From: a virus
IMG/VR virus record: IMGVR_UViG_3300046804_003497
Span: 1-21,394 of that record
DNA length: 21,394 nucleotides
Reading direction: 5' to 3' (one strand)
Shown one piece after another: positions 1 to 9,091 of this stretch. The notes under the pieces are model-generated. The model was not told where the DNA came from. It searched no databases and saw only the letters and a list, made by a program, of their open reading frames with translations. Within the stretch, counting starts at the first letter, position 1. The number at the start of each line of letters is the position of its first letter. Made by a program: the position numbers and the translations under genes.

Positions 1-1088
1 ATCTACGTATTGCACTCCTAACAGCGCAGGAAAGTGGAGTAAAGCTCGACGAAATTAAGGCGCAGTACGCGCTCGACATTTATGAGGCTAATAAGCTCAA
101 CGAAACTCCTGAGAAGCAGCGCGTAGCTTTAGCTGAGGCGTATAACCGTGCCACGTCGAGCACCACCGACTTATTTAGCGACATGGTGGACCGTCATCGT
201 GAGATGGCACGACTTGACCAAGATCTAAATAAAGAACTTGAGGATCGCGCATACAAGGTTGGTCTGCTTAACGAGAAGGAGTACAACAGCATCCTGCTAC
301 TTAGAGAGCGCAAGCGCCTAGAAAAAGAGTTTGAGGGATTACCTGGAGCGGAAGCTCGAATCCAAGCAGGCGTCGACCTCTACCGCCAGGAGATCGATCC
401 AACCCAGTTTGAGCAGATGAGTCAGAACATCGCCAAGCTCAAGCAGGAAATGACCGAGCTACTCAATCCCGTCAATCAGATTGTCGGCGCCGCTAACGCC
501 ATTGGCACGGCCTTCAGCACCTCCTTCACCAACGTAATTAACGGCAGTCAGACCACTCAACAGGCACTGGCTTCCTTCTTCCAAAACCTCGCTAATTACT
601 TTCTTGATATGGCTGCACAGATCATTCAAAAAATGATCGTTATGGCCATCCTGAATCAGGTAGTTGGGTTGTTGCCTGGTTCGAAAGGCGCAGCGGGGGG
701 TAAGGAAAGCGATGCTGCCTTTATGGCACGTACAGGTGCTCTGGGGTTTGCCATGGGCGGCGTATTCGACCGCGGCGTCAAGGCTTACGCAATGGGCGGC
801 GTCGTCAATAAGCCCACGCTGTTCGCCTATGCGGACGGTGGTGCGGGTCGCTTCGGGCTGATGGGCGAGGCCGGACCAGAGGCCATCCTCCCCTTGAAGC
901 GTGGAGCGGACGGCAAGTTAGGTGTACAAAGCAGCGGATCAATCGGCAATATCATTGTCAATGTCGATGCAACCGGCACTAATACCCAGGCAGACACCAC
1001 TGACTCGAAGCGATTAGGCGGATTGATTGGCGCCGCTGTTCAGCAGGAACTTATAAAACAGAAACGACCCGGAGGCTTGCTTGCGTAA
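1..1088 (+). CDS. Tail tape measure protein, C-terminal part (5' truncated by window edge)
   Basis: The frame is open from position 3, so this is the C-terminal ~360 residues of a longer protein and the ATG at 183 is internal. The first ~150 residues are charged and helical (for example EAYNRATSSTTDLF). A hydrophobic stretch follows (NYFLDMAAQIIQKMIVMAIL, about 593-652), then a glycine-rich tail with repeated MGG motifs and GLMGEAGPEAILPL at 856-897. That tail is characteristic of the lambda gpH-type tape-measure C-terminal domain. The family sets tail length, fills the tail tube and enters the host envelope at DNA ejection. The stop TAA overlaps the next ATG by one base (TAATG), matching a coupled tail operon. 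Identity rests on the tail motif and on the M-L-K-I-J homologues that follow in lambda order. Confidence 0.9.
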   Translation, partial: LRIALLTAQESGVKLDEIKAQYALDIYEANKLNETPEKQRVALAEAYNRATSSTTDLFSDMVDRHREMARLDQDLNKELEDRAYKVGLLNEKEYNSILLLRERKRLEKEFEGLPGAEARIQAGVDLYRQEIDPTQFEQMSQNIAKLKQEMTELLNPVNQIVGAANAIGTAFSTSFTNVINGSQTTQQALASFFQNLANYFLDMAAQIIQKMIVMAILNQVVGLLPGSKGAAGGKESDAAFMARTGALGFAMGGVFDRGVKAYAMGGVVNKPTLFAYADGGAGRFGLMGEAGPEAILPLKRGADGKLGVQSSGSIGNIIVNVDATGTNTQADTTDSKRLGGLIGAAVQQELIKQKRPGGLLA

Positions 1089-1438
1089 TGGCCACATTCC
1101 CTTCCATCGACATCAGCTACGGCGCTGAAAAACGCAGCCGCCCCAAGACCCGCACGGTTAAGTTTGGCGATGGGTATGAGCATCGCACTGTCTTCGGGCT
1201 TCCTACGCACGCCAATCCAGTTGAGTGGACCGTTACGTGGAACAACATCAGTGAAGCGGATTCCGACACGATCGAAGCGTTCTTAAATGCACGAGCTGCC
1301 GATTCGGCCAGTTTTGACTGGACACCACCAGATGAGGCAACTTCCTACAAGTGGGTTTGTTCTGAGTGGAGTAAGACTATCGACTATCCGACACTTGCGA
1401 CGATCAACGCCACCTTCCGCCAGGTCTTCGAGCCCTAA
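1088..1438 (+). CDS. Minor tail protein, lambda gpM-like
   Basis: This 116-aa protein matches the Phage_min_tail family (lambda gpM, about 109 aa). It opens with MATFPSIDISYGAEKRSRPK, followed by VKFGDGYEHR and FGLPTHANPVEWTVTW, and ends with an aromatic-rich segment and the closing FRQVFEP. The pattern of an N-terminal lead-in, an RxxxFGDGY motif and a W-x-V-x-W strand is characteristic. gpM homologues act in assembly of the tail tip, between the tape measure and gpL. The start overlaps the upstream stop by one base and the stop overlaps the next start by one base, so translation is probably coupled on both sides. Confidence 0.88.
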   Translation: MATFPSIDISYGAEKRSRPKTRTVKFGDGYEHRTVFGLPTHANPVEWTVTWNNISEADSDTIEAFLNARAADSASFDWTPPDEATSYKWVCSEWSKTIDYPTLATINATFRQVFEP

Positions 1439-2661
1439 TGGCAGTCCCAACTTCAGAACTCCAGAAGGCCAATCCCAGCAGCATTATCGAGCTGTTTGAG
1501 CTGCAGCTTGTCACTGCGTTGCACGGTGCGAATACGACTTTTCGCTTTCACGCTGGCACTAATGACGTGTCAAACGGTGACGTGATCTGGGCAGGGAATA
1601 CCTATCAGCGTTATCCGATTGAGGTTGAGGGATTTGAGTACAGCGGCAACGGTCAACTGCCTAGACCGCGAATCCGCGTTAGCAACATCTTTGGCACGAT
1701 CACCGCAATCCTGCTGACGGTTAATAACACCAGCTCGGGCAATGACCTTAACGGCGCCAAGCTGACCCGCATCCGCACGCTGGCTCGTTATATCGATGGC
1801 GCAAATTTCACGGGTGGCACCAATCCCTATGGCACACCAGATCCCACAGCCGAGTTCCCCCGCGAGATTTACTACCTAGACCGCAAGGTTGCTGAGAATC
1901 GGGATGTTGTTGAGTGGGAGCTGGCTGCAGCGTTTGATCTGGCCGGGGTGCGTGCGCCCAAACGGCAGTGCATTGCCAACCGTTGCCAGTGGGTCTATCG
2001 CTCCACCGAATGCAGCTACTCCGGTCCACCGATCGCTGATGTGGATGATGAACTGCTGCCTGGTGTTACAAGCTCGGCTGAGGCGATTGCTTATTACGCA
2101 GCCAAGGCAACCTTTGATGCAACCGTGACGCCACTTGCCAATGCAACCTCGGCGCTAAACACCGCGACAAACAATCTCAACGTCGCTCAAGGCAACTGGT
2201 ACAAAGCAGAAACCCGTTTTGATACCTCCGGTCCAAATTTGGTCGTTCAGATATTTGGCAGTGCCGAAACGGCTAAGTGGGACGGCAATATTGTCAGCTT
2301 GGGGGATGTCTATCGCAAAGGTGCTGCAAGGCAATACCCCACTTACACATTTTTCTTTTCAAGCGCAAAATACTGGGAGATTGAACGCTGGGCGTATGAC
2401 AACTCCGCCGTTGTTGCTGCTCAATCTGCCTACAACAGCGCACTGTCTACCTACAACACAGCCAAGACCAATTACGACAATGCTTTGGCTGCTCGTGATG
2501 CGGCCTTCACTGCATGGCAAACATCGCCGCCTTTTGCCAATGATCTCGGCGGCAGTGGTGACGAATGCGGCAAACGCCTTAACAGCTGCAAATTGCGTTT
2601 CGGCAACCTGGCTGAACTACCCTTCGGGTCTTATCCGGGCGTTGGGACATTCTTCACATGA
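1438..2661 (+). CDS. Minor tail protein, lambda gpL-like with a large helical insertion
   Basis: At 407 aa this is far longer than lambda gpL (about 232 aa). Residues 1-175 match the gpL body ([52 protein letters not shown]). Lambda gpL coordinates an iron-sulphur cluster through C-terminal cysteines. Here Cys178, Cys183 and Cys192 ([16 protein letters not shown]) are followed by [13 protein letters not shown], and Cys377 and Cys384 ([15 protein letters not shown]) lie near the end. In lambda the corresponding pairs are only about 20-30 residues apart. The added ~160 residues comprise an alanine-rich helix (about 218-255), an aromatic mixed segment (about 260-320) and a second alanine-rich helix (about 323-362), suggesting a helical hairpin carrying a small domain. 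The stop overlaps the next start as ATGA. Family assignment is firm; the role of the insert is unknown. Confidence 0.9.
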   Translation: MAVPTSELQKANPSSIIELFELQLVTALHGANTTFRFHAGTNDVSNGDVIWAGNTYQRYPIEVEGFEYSGNGQLPRPRIRVSNIFGTITAILLTVNNTSSGNDLNGAKLTRIRTLARYIDGANFTGGTNPYGTPDPTAEFPREIYYLDRKVAENRDVVEWELAAAFDLAGVRAPKRQCIANRCQWVYRSTECSYSGPPIADVDDELLPGVTSSAEAIAYYAAKATFDATVTPLANATSALNTATNNLNVAQGNWYKAETRFDTSGPNLVVQIFGSAETAKWDGNIVSLGDVYRKGAARQYPTYTFFFSSAKYWEIERWAYDNSAVVAAQSAYNSALSTYNTAKTNYDNALAARDAAFTAWQTSPPFANDLGGSGDECGKRLNSCKLRFGNLAELPFGSYPGVGTFFT

Positions 2662-3380
2662 AGTGGAAAACTGACGCACTGGCTCATGCACAGGCTGAGG
2701 ATCCGCGTGAAGCGTGCGGGTTGGTGGTGGTTGTCAAGGGGCGCAAGCGTTACTGGCCGTGCAAGAACCTGGCGACTGGGGCAGATCAGTTCATCCTCGA
2801 TCCAGAGGATTTTGCAGCAGCAGAAGATGCAGGCGAGGTCGTCGCCGTTGTGCATAGCCACCCATCAATGCCGCCAGTGCCGAGCCAGGTGGATCGCGTC
2901 TCGTGCGAGAAATCCGGCTTGCCCTGGCACATTGTCAATCCGAAGACTGGCGGTTGGGGTGAACTGTCGCCTGAAGGCTACAAAGCGCCGTTAATCGGTC
3001 GCACCTGGGCGTGGGGCGTGACGGATTGCTGGACATTGGTGCGTGACTGGTACGGCGAGCACGGTCTGCAGCTACGTGATTGGGATCGCCCGCTGACACC
3101 AGAAGAGTTTGAAGCTGCACCGATGTTCGACAACTGCTGGAAGCAGGCAGGATTCCGCCCGCTACAGGAAGACGAACAACTGGAGATGGGCGACGCGATC
3201 CTGATGAACATCCAAGGCGTTGGCTTGAACCACGTCGGTGTCTATATCGGCGATCAGATGGTGCTGCACCATATTCGGGGCAGGTTGTCGAGCCGAGATC
3301 TCTACGGCGGCTGGCTACAAAAATGCACTGGGCGCGTGCTTCGTCATCCCAGTTTCAGTACGATGGATGGAGGCAGCTAA
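2658..3380 (+). CDS. Tail tip peptidase, lambda gpK-like (JAMM + NlpC/P60 domains)
   Basis: The protein has 240 aa, close to lambda gpK. Residues 1-90 carry a JAB/MPN metallopeptidase fold with the JAMM signature: Glu18 (REACGLVV), His66-x-His68 ([10 protein letters not shown]), Ser76 and Asp79. Residues ~112-235 form an NlpC/P60 cysteine peptidase domain with Cys124 in [13 protein letters not shown], His192 in [11 protein letters not shown] and His204/His205 downstream. All expected catalytic residues are present. gpK family proteins are tail-tip assembly factors, and the NlpC/P60 part is thought to cut peptidoglycan cross-links during entry. ATG at 2658 gives a 4-base ATGA overlap with the gpL homologue, a typical coupled start. 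Confidence 0.93.
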   Translation: MKWKTDALAHAQAEDPREACGLVVVVKGRKRYWPCKNLATGADQFILDPEDFAAAEDAGEVVAVVHSHPSMPPVPSQVDRVSCEKSGLPWHIVNPKTGGWGELSPEGYKAPLIGRTWAWGVTDCWTLVRDWYGEHGLQLRDWDRPLTPEEFEAAPMFDNCWKQAGFRPLQEDEQLEMGDAILMNIQGVGLNHVGVYIGDQMVLHHIRGRLSSRDLYGGWLQKCTGRVLRHPSFSTMDGGS

Positions 3381-3385
3381 GACCC

Positions 3386-3994
3386 ATGCTCCGCGAGATC
3401 CGAGTTTATGGGCGGCTGGCGAAATTCTTGGGTCGCCGTAAGTTCATGGCGGCAGTTGACAGTGCTGCAGAGGCTGTTCGTTTCCTGCTGGCGAACTTCC
3501 CGCAGCTAGAGCAACACATGATTGACCAGCACTATCGGGTCAGTGTTGGCGACTACGACCTGTCTGGCGAGGAGTTAGGCGACCCGGCTGGTCAGCAGGT
3601 GATCAAGATCATGCCTGTGATCGTTGGCGCTGGTGCGGTCGGTCGAATCATTGCCGGTGTGGCGTTGGTCGCCGCTGCGTTGATCATTGGTCAACCGTGG
3701 CTTGGCGCTACTGCATATGGATTGATTGTTGGCGTTGGTGCCAGCTTGGCTTTGGGTGGCGTTGCTTCGCTTCTGACTCCTACTCCAGGAATTGCACCTT
3801 TAGGTCAAACCGGCGCTTACAGCGCCCAGTCCACAACCCGCGAAACGGAGCTAGATCCCCAGAAGTCCTACAGCTTCAGCGGTATTCAAAACACTTCGCG
3901 TCAAGGTACGCCGGTTCCGCTTATTTACGGTGAAACCATCGTCGGATCCGTTGTGATCTCGGCTGGTATCGACACAGTGCAGGTTGCCGTATGA
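3386..3994 (+). CDS. Tail assembly protein, lambda gpI-like
   Basis: I place the start at ATG 3386, five bases after the gpK-like stop, because GGAGG at 3369-3373 lies upstream and the protein then begins MLREIRVYGRLAKFLGRRKF, the usual gpI opening. A longer reading from 3323 only adds residues that shadow gpK. The product is 202 aa (lambda gpI about 223). An N-terminal ubiquitin-like half (about 1-75; GDYDLSGEEL; VIKIMPVIVGAG) is followed by two hydrophobic Ala/Gly/Val-rich segments (about 75-105 and 110-130) and a conserved end (SGIQNTSRQGTPVPLIYGE). gpI is needed for tail tip assembly and is absent from the finished lambda tail. The stop overlaps the J start as ATGA. Confidence 0.88.
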   Translation: MLREIRVYGRLAKFLGRRKFMAAVDSAAEAVRFLLANFPQLEQHMIDQHYRVSVGDYDLSGEELGDPAGQQVIKIMPVIVGAGAVGRIIAGVALVAAALIIGQPWLGATAYGLIVGVGASLALGGVASLLTPTPGIAPLGQTGAYSAQSTTRETELDPQKSYSFSGIQNTSRQGTPVPLIYGETIVGSVVISAGIDTVQVAV

Positions 3995-6900
3995 CTGAGA
4001 TTATTCGCGGTGCCGGTGGTGGCGGCGGTGGTGGCGGTAATGGTGGCGGCCAGACCATTGTTCAAACGGTGGTTGCACCAACGCGCACACCAGTCCGCGA
4101 TCCAGACAACCTTGCCAGCAAGCAATACGCCACCTTTGTCGATCTGCTGGGTGAAGGTGAGATCGAGGGATTCCCTTCTGCTGCTGGCTACACCAAAGGC
4201 ACTGCAACCTATAACACCGCTGCCCTGAAGGATGTTTATCTAAACGGCACGCAAGTCCTGCGGTCTACCGCCAATTCTGCTGCTGCCCAGGCTGCTGATT
4301 ACAACTTCCAGAACGTCGGCTTTGACCCGCGCTTTGGTACGCAGGCGCAGACCTATATCCCTGGTTTTGGCGACATTGAGGATGAACGCAGCGTCAATGT
4401 TCAAGTCAGGCAGCCGACGCCTGTAACGCGCACCATTAACGACAGCAACACCACTGCGGTTCGCGTCAGCCTTACCGTTCCGCGCCTAGAGCGTTACACC
4501 AACGAGGGCGATGTACTTGGCACCAGCATCAGCCTGAGCATCCAAGTTCAATACAACGGCGGCGGCTTTACCACCGTCATAAACGACACGATCAGTGGCC
4601 GCACAGCAGATCAATATCAGCGCGATTACAAGATCGACCTATCCGGCACCTTCCCCGTTGATATTCGGGTGGTGCGCAATACGGCTGACAGCGCAGATAG
4701 CACCCTGATCAATGATCTGTATTGGTCGAGCTATACCGAAATCATCTACGGCAGGCTGCGTTATCCCAACAGCGCCTTGGTGGCGATGCGCCTCGATGCT
4801 GAGCAGTTCAGCAGCATCCCATCACGCACCTACCGCGTCCGTGGCATCAAGGTACAGATCCCGAGCAATGGCACCGTTGATCAAACCAATGGCCGCATTG
4901 TCTACAGCGGTTCATGGGATGGCACCTTCGGCGCTGCCGTCTGGACTTCAGACCCCGCATGGATTCTGTGGGACTTACTGACCAGCACTCGCTACGGCTT
5001 CGGCAATCACATTGCCGCCAGTCAGCTCGATAAGTGGTCTTTCTATTCCGCTTCCCAGTACGCTTCCGCGCTGGTGCCCGATGGCTTTGGCGGGCAAGAA
5101 CCTCGCTTTAGCTGCAACGCGCTGATCCAGAACCAAGATGACGCCTACAAGCTGATTAACGATCTGTGCAGCACGATGCGCGTCATGCCCTACTGGGCAA
5201 CTGGTGCGTTGACGATCAGCCAAGACAAACCGACAGATCCGAGCTATCTGTTCACGCTGGCAAACGTCACCGAGGAAGGATTCAGCTACAGCGGCAGCAG
5301 CCTCAAGACGCGCCACACCGTTGCTGTCGTCAGCTACCTCGATCTCGATACTCAAGATGTTGCCTATGAGGTTGTCGAGGATCAGGACGCAATCGCCAAA
5401 TATGGCGTGATCACAACTGAGGTCAAAGCCTTTGCCTGCACCAGTCGCGGACAGGCGGCACGTCTCGGTGATTGGCTTCTGTACTCCGAAGGCTACGAAA
5501 CCGAAGTCGTCAGCTTCACCACTTCAGTCGATGCAGGCGTGATGGTCCGCCCTGGGGCTGTGATCGAAATCAGCGATCCAGTGCGTGCTGGTGTTCGCCG
5601 TGGCGGTCGCATTGTTTCTGCCACCACTACCAGCGTCACGGTTGACGATTCCGCGAATACTGATCTGACGGCAATCAATGACGCCACCCTGTCGGTGGTA
5701 TTGCCTGATGGGACTGTCGAATCCCGAGCGATCACCACAATCAGCGGCACAACAATCAATGTGGCCGTTGCCTATAGCGCCGCACCCAACGCCAACAGCA
5801 TCTGGCTGCTGCAAAACACCAGCGTCGAAGCAAGCACCTGGCGCGTGTTGAGCGTCGAGGAAAAAGACGGCATCCAATACACCGTCAACGCATTGGCGTA
5901 TAACGCCACGAAATATGACTACGTGGAGCGGGATCGACCGCTTGAGCAGCGTGATGTAACCGTCATCGATCTTCAGCCTGACGCCCCGGCTGGTCTGCAG
6001 GCAACAGAGGCGTTGTATGAACTGAACGGTCGCGCTGCCGTCAAGATCATCGCCAGTTGGCCGTCAATCCTTGGCGTCAGTGAGTATCGCTTCCAGTGGA
6101 AACGCGGTGATGGCAACTGGAACAGCATTGACGTTCCACGCCCGGATTACGAAATCCTGGACGCTGCAGCAGATACCTATTACCTGCGCGTCTTCAGCCT
6201 GAATGCAGTGCGTTCGCCATCGAGTGTGGCGGCAGAGCTGACGATTTCCGTTGTCGGCAAGACCGCAGTTCCAACCAATGTCAGCGGTGTAAGCCTGATT
6301 CCCATTGATGAATCCAGCGCCATTCTTAGCTGGGATCGAGCTACTGACCTAGATGTGCTGCTGGGCGGCAAGGTGCTGATCCGTCACAACAAGGAATTGA
6401 GCGGCGCGATCTGGACTGAAAGCCAGGAAATTGTTGTCGCCGCATCGGGCAACCAGACCCAGAAACAGGTGCCACTGCTGGAAGGCACTTATCTGGTCAA
6501 ATTTGAGGATGACGGCGGACGGCGTTCTGCTTCTGCCACTTCGGTCATCGTCGATCTGCCAACACCGCAACCGCGTCTACTGGTGCAGACCTACGCGGAA
6601 GACCAAGAGACTCCGCCATTCCAAGGCAACTACACCAACATGTTTTATGTGGAGGATTTGCTTGAGGCGGGCGGCGTTAGCGGCATCGTCATCAGCAATG
6701 GTTTCCCTGTTGATGATCTGGCGCCTGATGGTAACTGGGACGGTCTGCCATCAATCGATAGCGCGGGCGGGATATTGCCTGAAGGCGAATACGAATTCGC
6801 CAGCACCTACAGCTTCCCCGGTGTGTTCGATGCCAACCTGCGCCGCAGGCTCGCCACCATTCCCTACATCCCTGGCGACTTTTGGGATGACCATGCCGAG

Positions 6901-7380
6901 CCGATCGATACCTGGGATCTGATTGATGGCGATGGTGGTGAACGGGTTAATGCCTTGACTTACGTCCGCAGCACGCAGGACGACCCGAGTGGCACTCCGA
7001 CCTGGAGTGCATGGCACGAATTTTCAAACGCCATCGTCCGTGGTCGCGGCTTCCAGTTCAAGACCATCGCTACCAGCAGCGACGAGGCGCAAAACATCAT
7101 CCTGACCGAGCTTGGCGCGGAAATGGAGCTACAGCAGCGGGTGGAGCAGTCCGCCGTTCTGACCAGTGGCGCTAGCACTTACACGCTGACCTACGGCAAT
7201 GCGTTTTTCCAAGCGCCGAGCATCGGCATCACTGCGTACAACATGGCGACAGGTGATTACTTCGAGATCAGCAGCGTGACAAGGACTGGGGCGCAGGTAG
7301 TATTTAAGAACAGTACGGGTACTGCTGTGAGCCGTCAGTTTGTCGCCACCATGGTCGGTTATGGCCGGGAGATTGTCTGA
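3991..7380 (+). CDS. Tail tip / central fibre protein, lambda gpJ-like
   Basis: With 1129 aa this is about the size of lambda gpJ (1132 aa). After a glycine-rich leader (residues ~7-20), DNLASKQYATFVDLLGEGEI and ALKDVYLNGTQVL are hallmark gpJ N-terminal motifs. The middle carries the hub domains (WILWDLLTSTRYGFG near residue 328; VSYLDLDTQDVAYEVV near 448). Two fibronectin type III-like domains lie at about 663-750 (PDAPAGLQA..., YYLRVFSLNAV) and 758-850 (PTNVSGVSLIPIDESSAIL). The C-terminal ~270 residues are unlike lambda and probably carry the variable tip (YGNAFFQAPSIGI near 1068). gpJ forms the trimeric tip and in lambda binds the receptor. Here separate fibre genes follow, so receptor binding may be shared. 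Confidence 0.93.
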   Translation: MTEIIRGAGGGGGGGGNGGGQTIVQTVVAPTRTPVRDPDNLASKQYATFVDLLGEGEIEGFPSAAGYTKGTATYNTAALKDVYLNGTQVLRSTANSAAAQAADYNFQNVGFDPRFGTQAQTYIPGFGDIEDERSVNVQVRQPTPVTRTINDSNTTAVRVSLTVPRLERYTNEGDVLGTSISLSIQVQYNGGGFTTVINDTISGRTADQYQRDYKIDLSGTFPVDIRVVRNTADSADSTLINDLYWSSYTEIIYGRLRYPNSALVAMRLDAEQFSSIPSRTYRVRGIKVQIPSNGTVDQTNGRIVYSGSWDGTFGAAVWTSDPAWILWDLLTSTRYGFGNHIAASQLDKWSFYSASQYASALVPDGFGGQEPRFSCNALIQNQDDAYKLINDLCSTMRVMPYWATGALTISQDKPTDPSYLFTLANVTEEGFSYSGSSLKTRHTVAVVSYLDLDTQDVAYEVVEDQDAIAKYGVITTEVKAFACTSRGQAARLGDWLLYSEGYETEVVSFTTSVDAGVMVRPGAVIEISDPVRAGVRRGGRIVSATTTSVTVDDSANTDLTAINDATLSVVLPDGTVESRAITTISGTTINVAVAYSAAPNANSIWLLQNTSVEASTWRVLSVEEKDGIQYTVNALAYNATKYDYVERDRPLEQRDVTVIDLQPDAPAGLQATEALYELNGRAAVKIIASWPSILGVSEYRFQWKRGDGNWNSIDVPRPDYEILDAAADTYYLRVFSLNAVRSPSSVAAELTISVVGKTAVPTNVSGVSLIPIDESSAILSWDRATDLDVLLGGKVLIRHNKELSGAIWTESQEIVVAASGNQTQKQVPLLEGTYLVKFEDDGGRRSASATSVIVDLPTPQPRLLVQTYAEDQETPPFQGNYTNMFYVEDLLEAGGVSGIVISNGFPVDDLAPDGNWDGLPSIDSAGGILPEGEYEFASTYSFPGVFDANLRRRLATIPYIPGDFWDDHAEPIDTWDLIDGDGGERVNALTYVRSTQDDPSGTPTWSAWHEFSNAIVRGRGFQFKTIATSSDEAQNIILTELGAEMELQQRVEQSAVLTSGASTYTLTYGNAFFQAPSIGITAYNMATGDYFEISSVTRTGAQVVFKNSTGTAVSRQFVATMVGYGREIV

Positions 7381-7979
7381 TGGCGCAACACGATTACTCG
7401 ATTGCTAACCAGTCCGGCTTAAGTTTCCGGCAAGATCTGAACAACGCGCTGCTGGCAATCGTCAGCCAGAACAGCGGCGCTACTGAACCCAGCACCACCT
7501 ATGCCTATCAGTGGTGGGCGGATACAACGACGGGTCTGCTGAAGATCCGCAATGCGGCGAACAGTGCCTGGGTAACGATTGGCACGCTGGCTAGCACCAA
7601 CCTTGGATTGGCAACTGCTGCTAGTCCGAGCTTTACCGGAACTGCGACGTTTGCCGGTGATGTGCTGCTAAGCGGCACTGGTGTGCTGGATTTGCCTTCT
7701 GGCACGACGGGTGAACGCCCCGGATCGCCAAACAACGGCATGATCCGATACAACACCACCCTTGGCACGTTCGAGGGATATAAGGCTGGTAGCTGGGGTG
7801 CGATTGGTGGCGGTGCAACAGGTGGCGGTGCAGACGACGTTTTTTATGAAAACGGCCAGACTGTGACTACCAATTACACTTTGACCACAAGCAAAAACGC
7901 GATGAGTGCCGGACCGATCGCAATTTCAAGTGGCGTCACGGTCACTATTCCTTCCGGTCAAACCTGGGTCATCGTCTGA
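7380..7979 (+). CDS. Tail fibre / tip-associated structural protein
   Basis: A 199-aa protein that begins directly at the J stop (TGATG, one-base overlap). The N-terminus, MAQHDYSIANQSGLSFRQDL followed by NNALLAIVSQN and YAYQWWADT, reads like the N-terminal attachment module of many phage fibre proteins. A collagen/adhesin-like low-complexity middle follows (SPSFTGTATFAGDVLLSG). Near residues 112-140 an IRYNTTLGTFEGYKAGSWG segment matches a repeat common in phage adhesins. The end (DDVFYENGQTVTTNYT ... SSGVTVTIPSGQTWVIV) looks like a small beta-structured tip. Its place immediately after J suggests that it attaches to the tail tip. No enzymatic motif is visible. Confidence 0.75.
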   Translation: MAQHDYSIANQSGLSFRQDLNNALLAIVSQNSGATEPSTTYAYQWWADTTTGLLKIRNAANSAWVTIGTLASTNLGLATAASPSFTGTATFAGDVLLSGTGVLDLPSGTTGERPGSPNNGMIRYNTTLGTFEGYKAGSWGAIGGGATGGGADDVFYENGQTVTTNYTLTTSKNAMSAGPIAISSGVTVTIPSGQTWVIV

Positions 7980-7981
7980 TC

Positions 7982-9091
7982 ATGGCACTATCACTCAACG
8001 GCACCAGCGGCATTTCGGGGGTTGACGGTTCTGCCGGAACACCTGCACTCCAGGGATCTGATACAAACACCGGCATCAGTTTTGGTACTGATACGGTCAA
8101 CATCAACACGGGCGGCACAACTCGGGCGACGGTTGATAGCAGCGGGAGGGTGTTAGTTGGTACGTCTAGTGCTATTAGCGGAGGTGTCATTGATTCTGGA
8201 AGCGGATCACAGAGTTCTCTTCCTTATTTGCAAATAGCTGGTACGGACTGGGCTCAATCTTCTGCAGTCTTTGCCTCCTACCAAAATGCTGCTGCTGTAT
8301 TTCCGCAGATTTCACTCAACAAATCAAAGAGTGGAACTGTAGGAACAATCGGAGTTGCACTGGCTTCAGGCGATGCACTCGGAGGCATCACGTTCTCTGG
8401 TAGTGATGGCACAAAGTTTGTAGCTGGTGCATCCATTGCTTCTTATGTAGACGGCACCCCTGGCAATAACGATATGCCGGGACGCCTAGTGTTCTCCACT
8501 ACTGCGGATGGGGCGTCTTCACCGACGGAGCGGATGAGGATTGATAGTAATGGGAAAATACAAGTAAATACAACGAATATAAGGGGCGGTGCAAGAGTTA
8601 CTATTGAAGGTGTTGGCGCTGATAGCACCAGTTCGGGACTGCCTCTTAGTATCAACGACACATACACAACTGCTGGTGGTGGCTCATACGCGGTTACGTT
8701 TTATAGAGTAGGCAGTCTTGTTGGCTCTATTACAACCACTGCCTCTGCAACTGGCTATAACACCTCTTCCGACTACCGCCTTAAGGAAAACGTCACTACT
8801 GTCACCGACGGCATCACTCGTCTGCAACAACTGAAGCCAAGCCGTTTCAATTTCATCGTTGATCCTGACAAGACGGTTGACGGCTTCCTTGCTCACGAAG
8901 TCCAAGCCGTCGTTCCTGAAGCCATCACTGGCGATAAGGATGCAGTCGATGAAGACGGCAACCCCGTCTACCAAGGCATTGACCAATCCAAGCTAGTGCC
9001 GCTGCTAACGGCTGCATTGCAGGAAGCTGTTTCCAAGATCGAATCCCTCGAAACCCGCCTCACCGCACTTGAAGGAGGTACTAACCCATGA
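7982..9091 (+). CDS. Tail fibre protein with C-terminal S74 intramolecular chaperone
   Basis: A 369-aa protein. Residues 1-60 (MALSLNGTSGISGVDGSAGT) form a short attachment module like those of neighbouring fibres. The middle (~60-255) is a glycine/serine-rich beta region. From ~259 an S74 peptidase/chaperone domain follows: NTSSDYRLKENVTTVTDGI, then FLAHEVQAVVPEAITGDKD and GIDQSKLVPLLTAALQEAV. Ser263 and Lys268 are five residues apart, the spacing of the catalytic Ser/Lys dyad known in endosialidase chaperones (Ser911/Lys916). The family guides trimer folding of beta-helical fibres and then cuts itself off, so the mature fibre would end near residue 262. The last 25 residues look coiled-coil (VSKIESLETRLTALEGG). 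The mid-region is more AT-rich than either end. Confidence 0.85.
   Translation: MALSLNGTSGISGVDGSAGTPALQGSDTNTGISFGTDTVNINTGGTTRATVDSSGRVLVGTSSAISGGVIDSGSGSQSSLPYLQIAGTDWAQSSAVFASYQNAAAVFPQISLNKSKSGTVGTIGVALASGDALGGITFSGSDGTKFVAGASIASYVDGTPGNNDMPGRLVFSTTADGASSPTERMRIDSNGKIQVNTTNIRGGARVTIEGVGADSTSSGLPLSINDTYTTAGGGSYAVTFYRVGSLVGSITTTASATGYNTSSDYRLKENVTTVTDGITRLQQLKPSRFNFIVDPDKTVDGFLAHEVQAVVPEAITGDKDAVDEDGNPVYQGIDQSKLVPLLTAALQEAVSKIESLETRLTALEGGTNP
9071..9079 (+). promoter_or_regulatory. Strong Shine-Dalgarno for the 211-aa fibre gene
   Basis: GAAGGAGGT lies inside the last codons of the S74 fibre gene, eight bases before ATG 9088. It is the best ribosome-binding site seen in the tail region, where most genes rely on stop/start overlap. 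It fixes the start of the next gene despite the 4-base ATGA overlap. Confidence 0.7.

Noticed and set aside
3323-3385. gpI start at ATG 3323
   Set aside because: The extra 21 residues lie over the end of the gpK gene; ATG 3386 has a Shine-Dalgarno and the usual gpI N-terminus.
4975-5355. 126-aa minus-strand reading inside the J gene
   Set aside because: It is antisense to conserved gpJ motifs (WDLLTSTRYGFG; SYLDLDTQ) and shows no recognisable domain.
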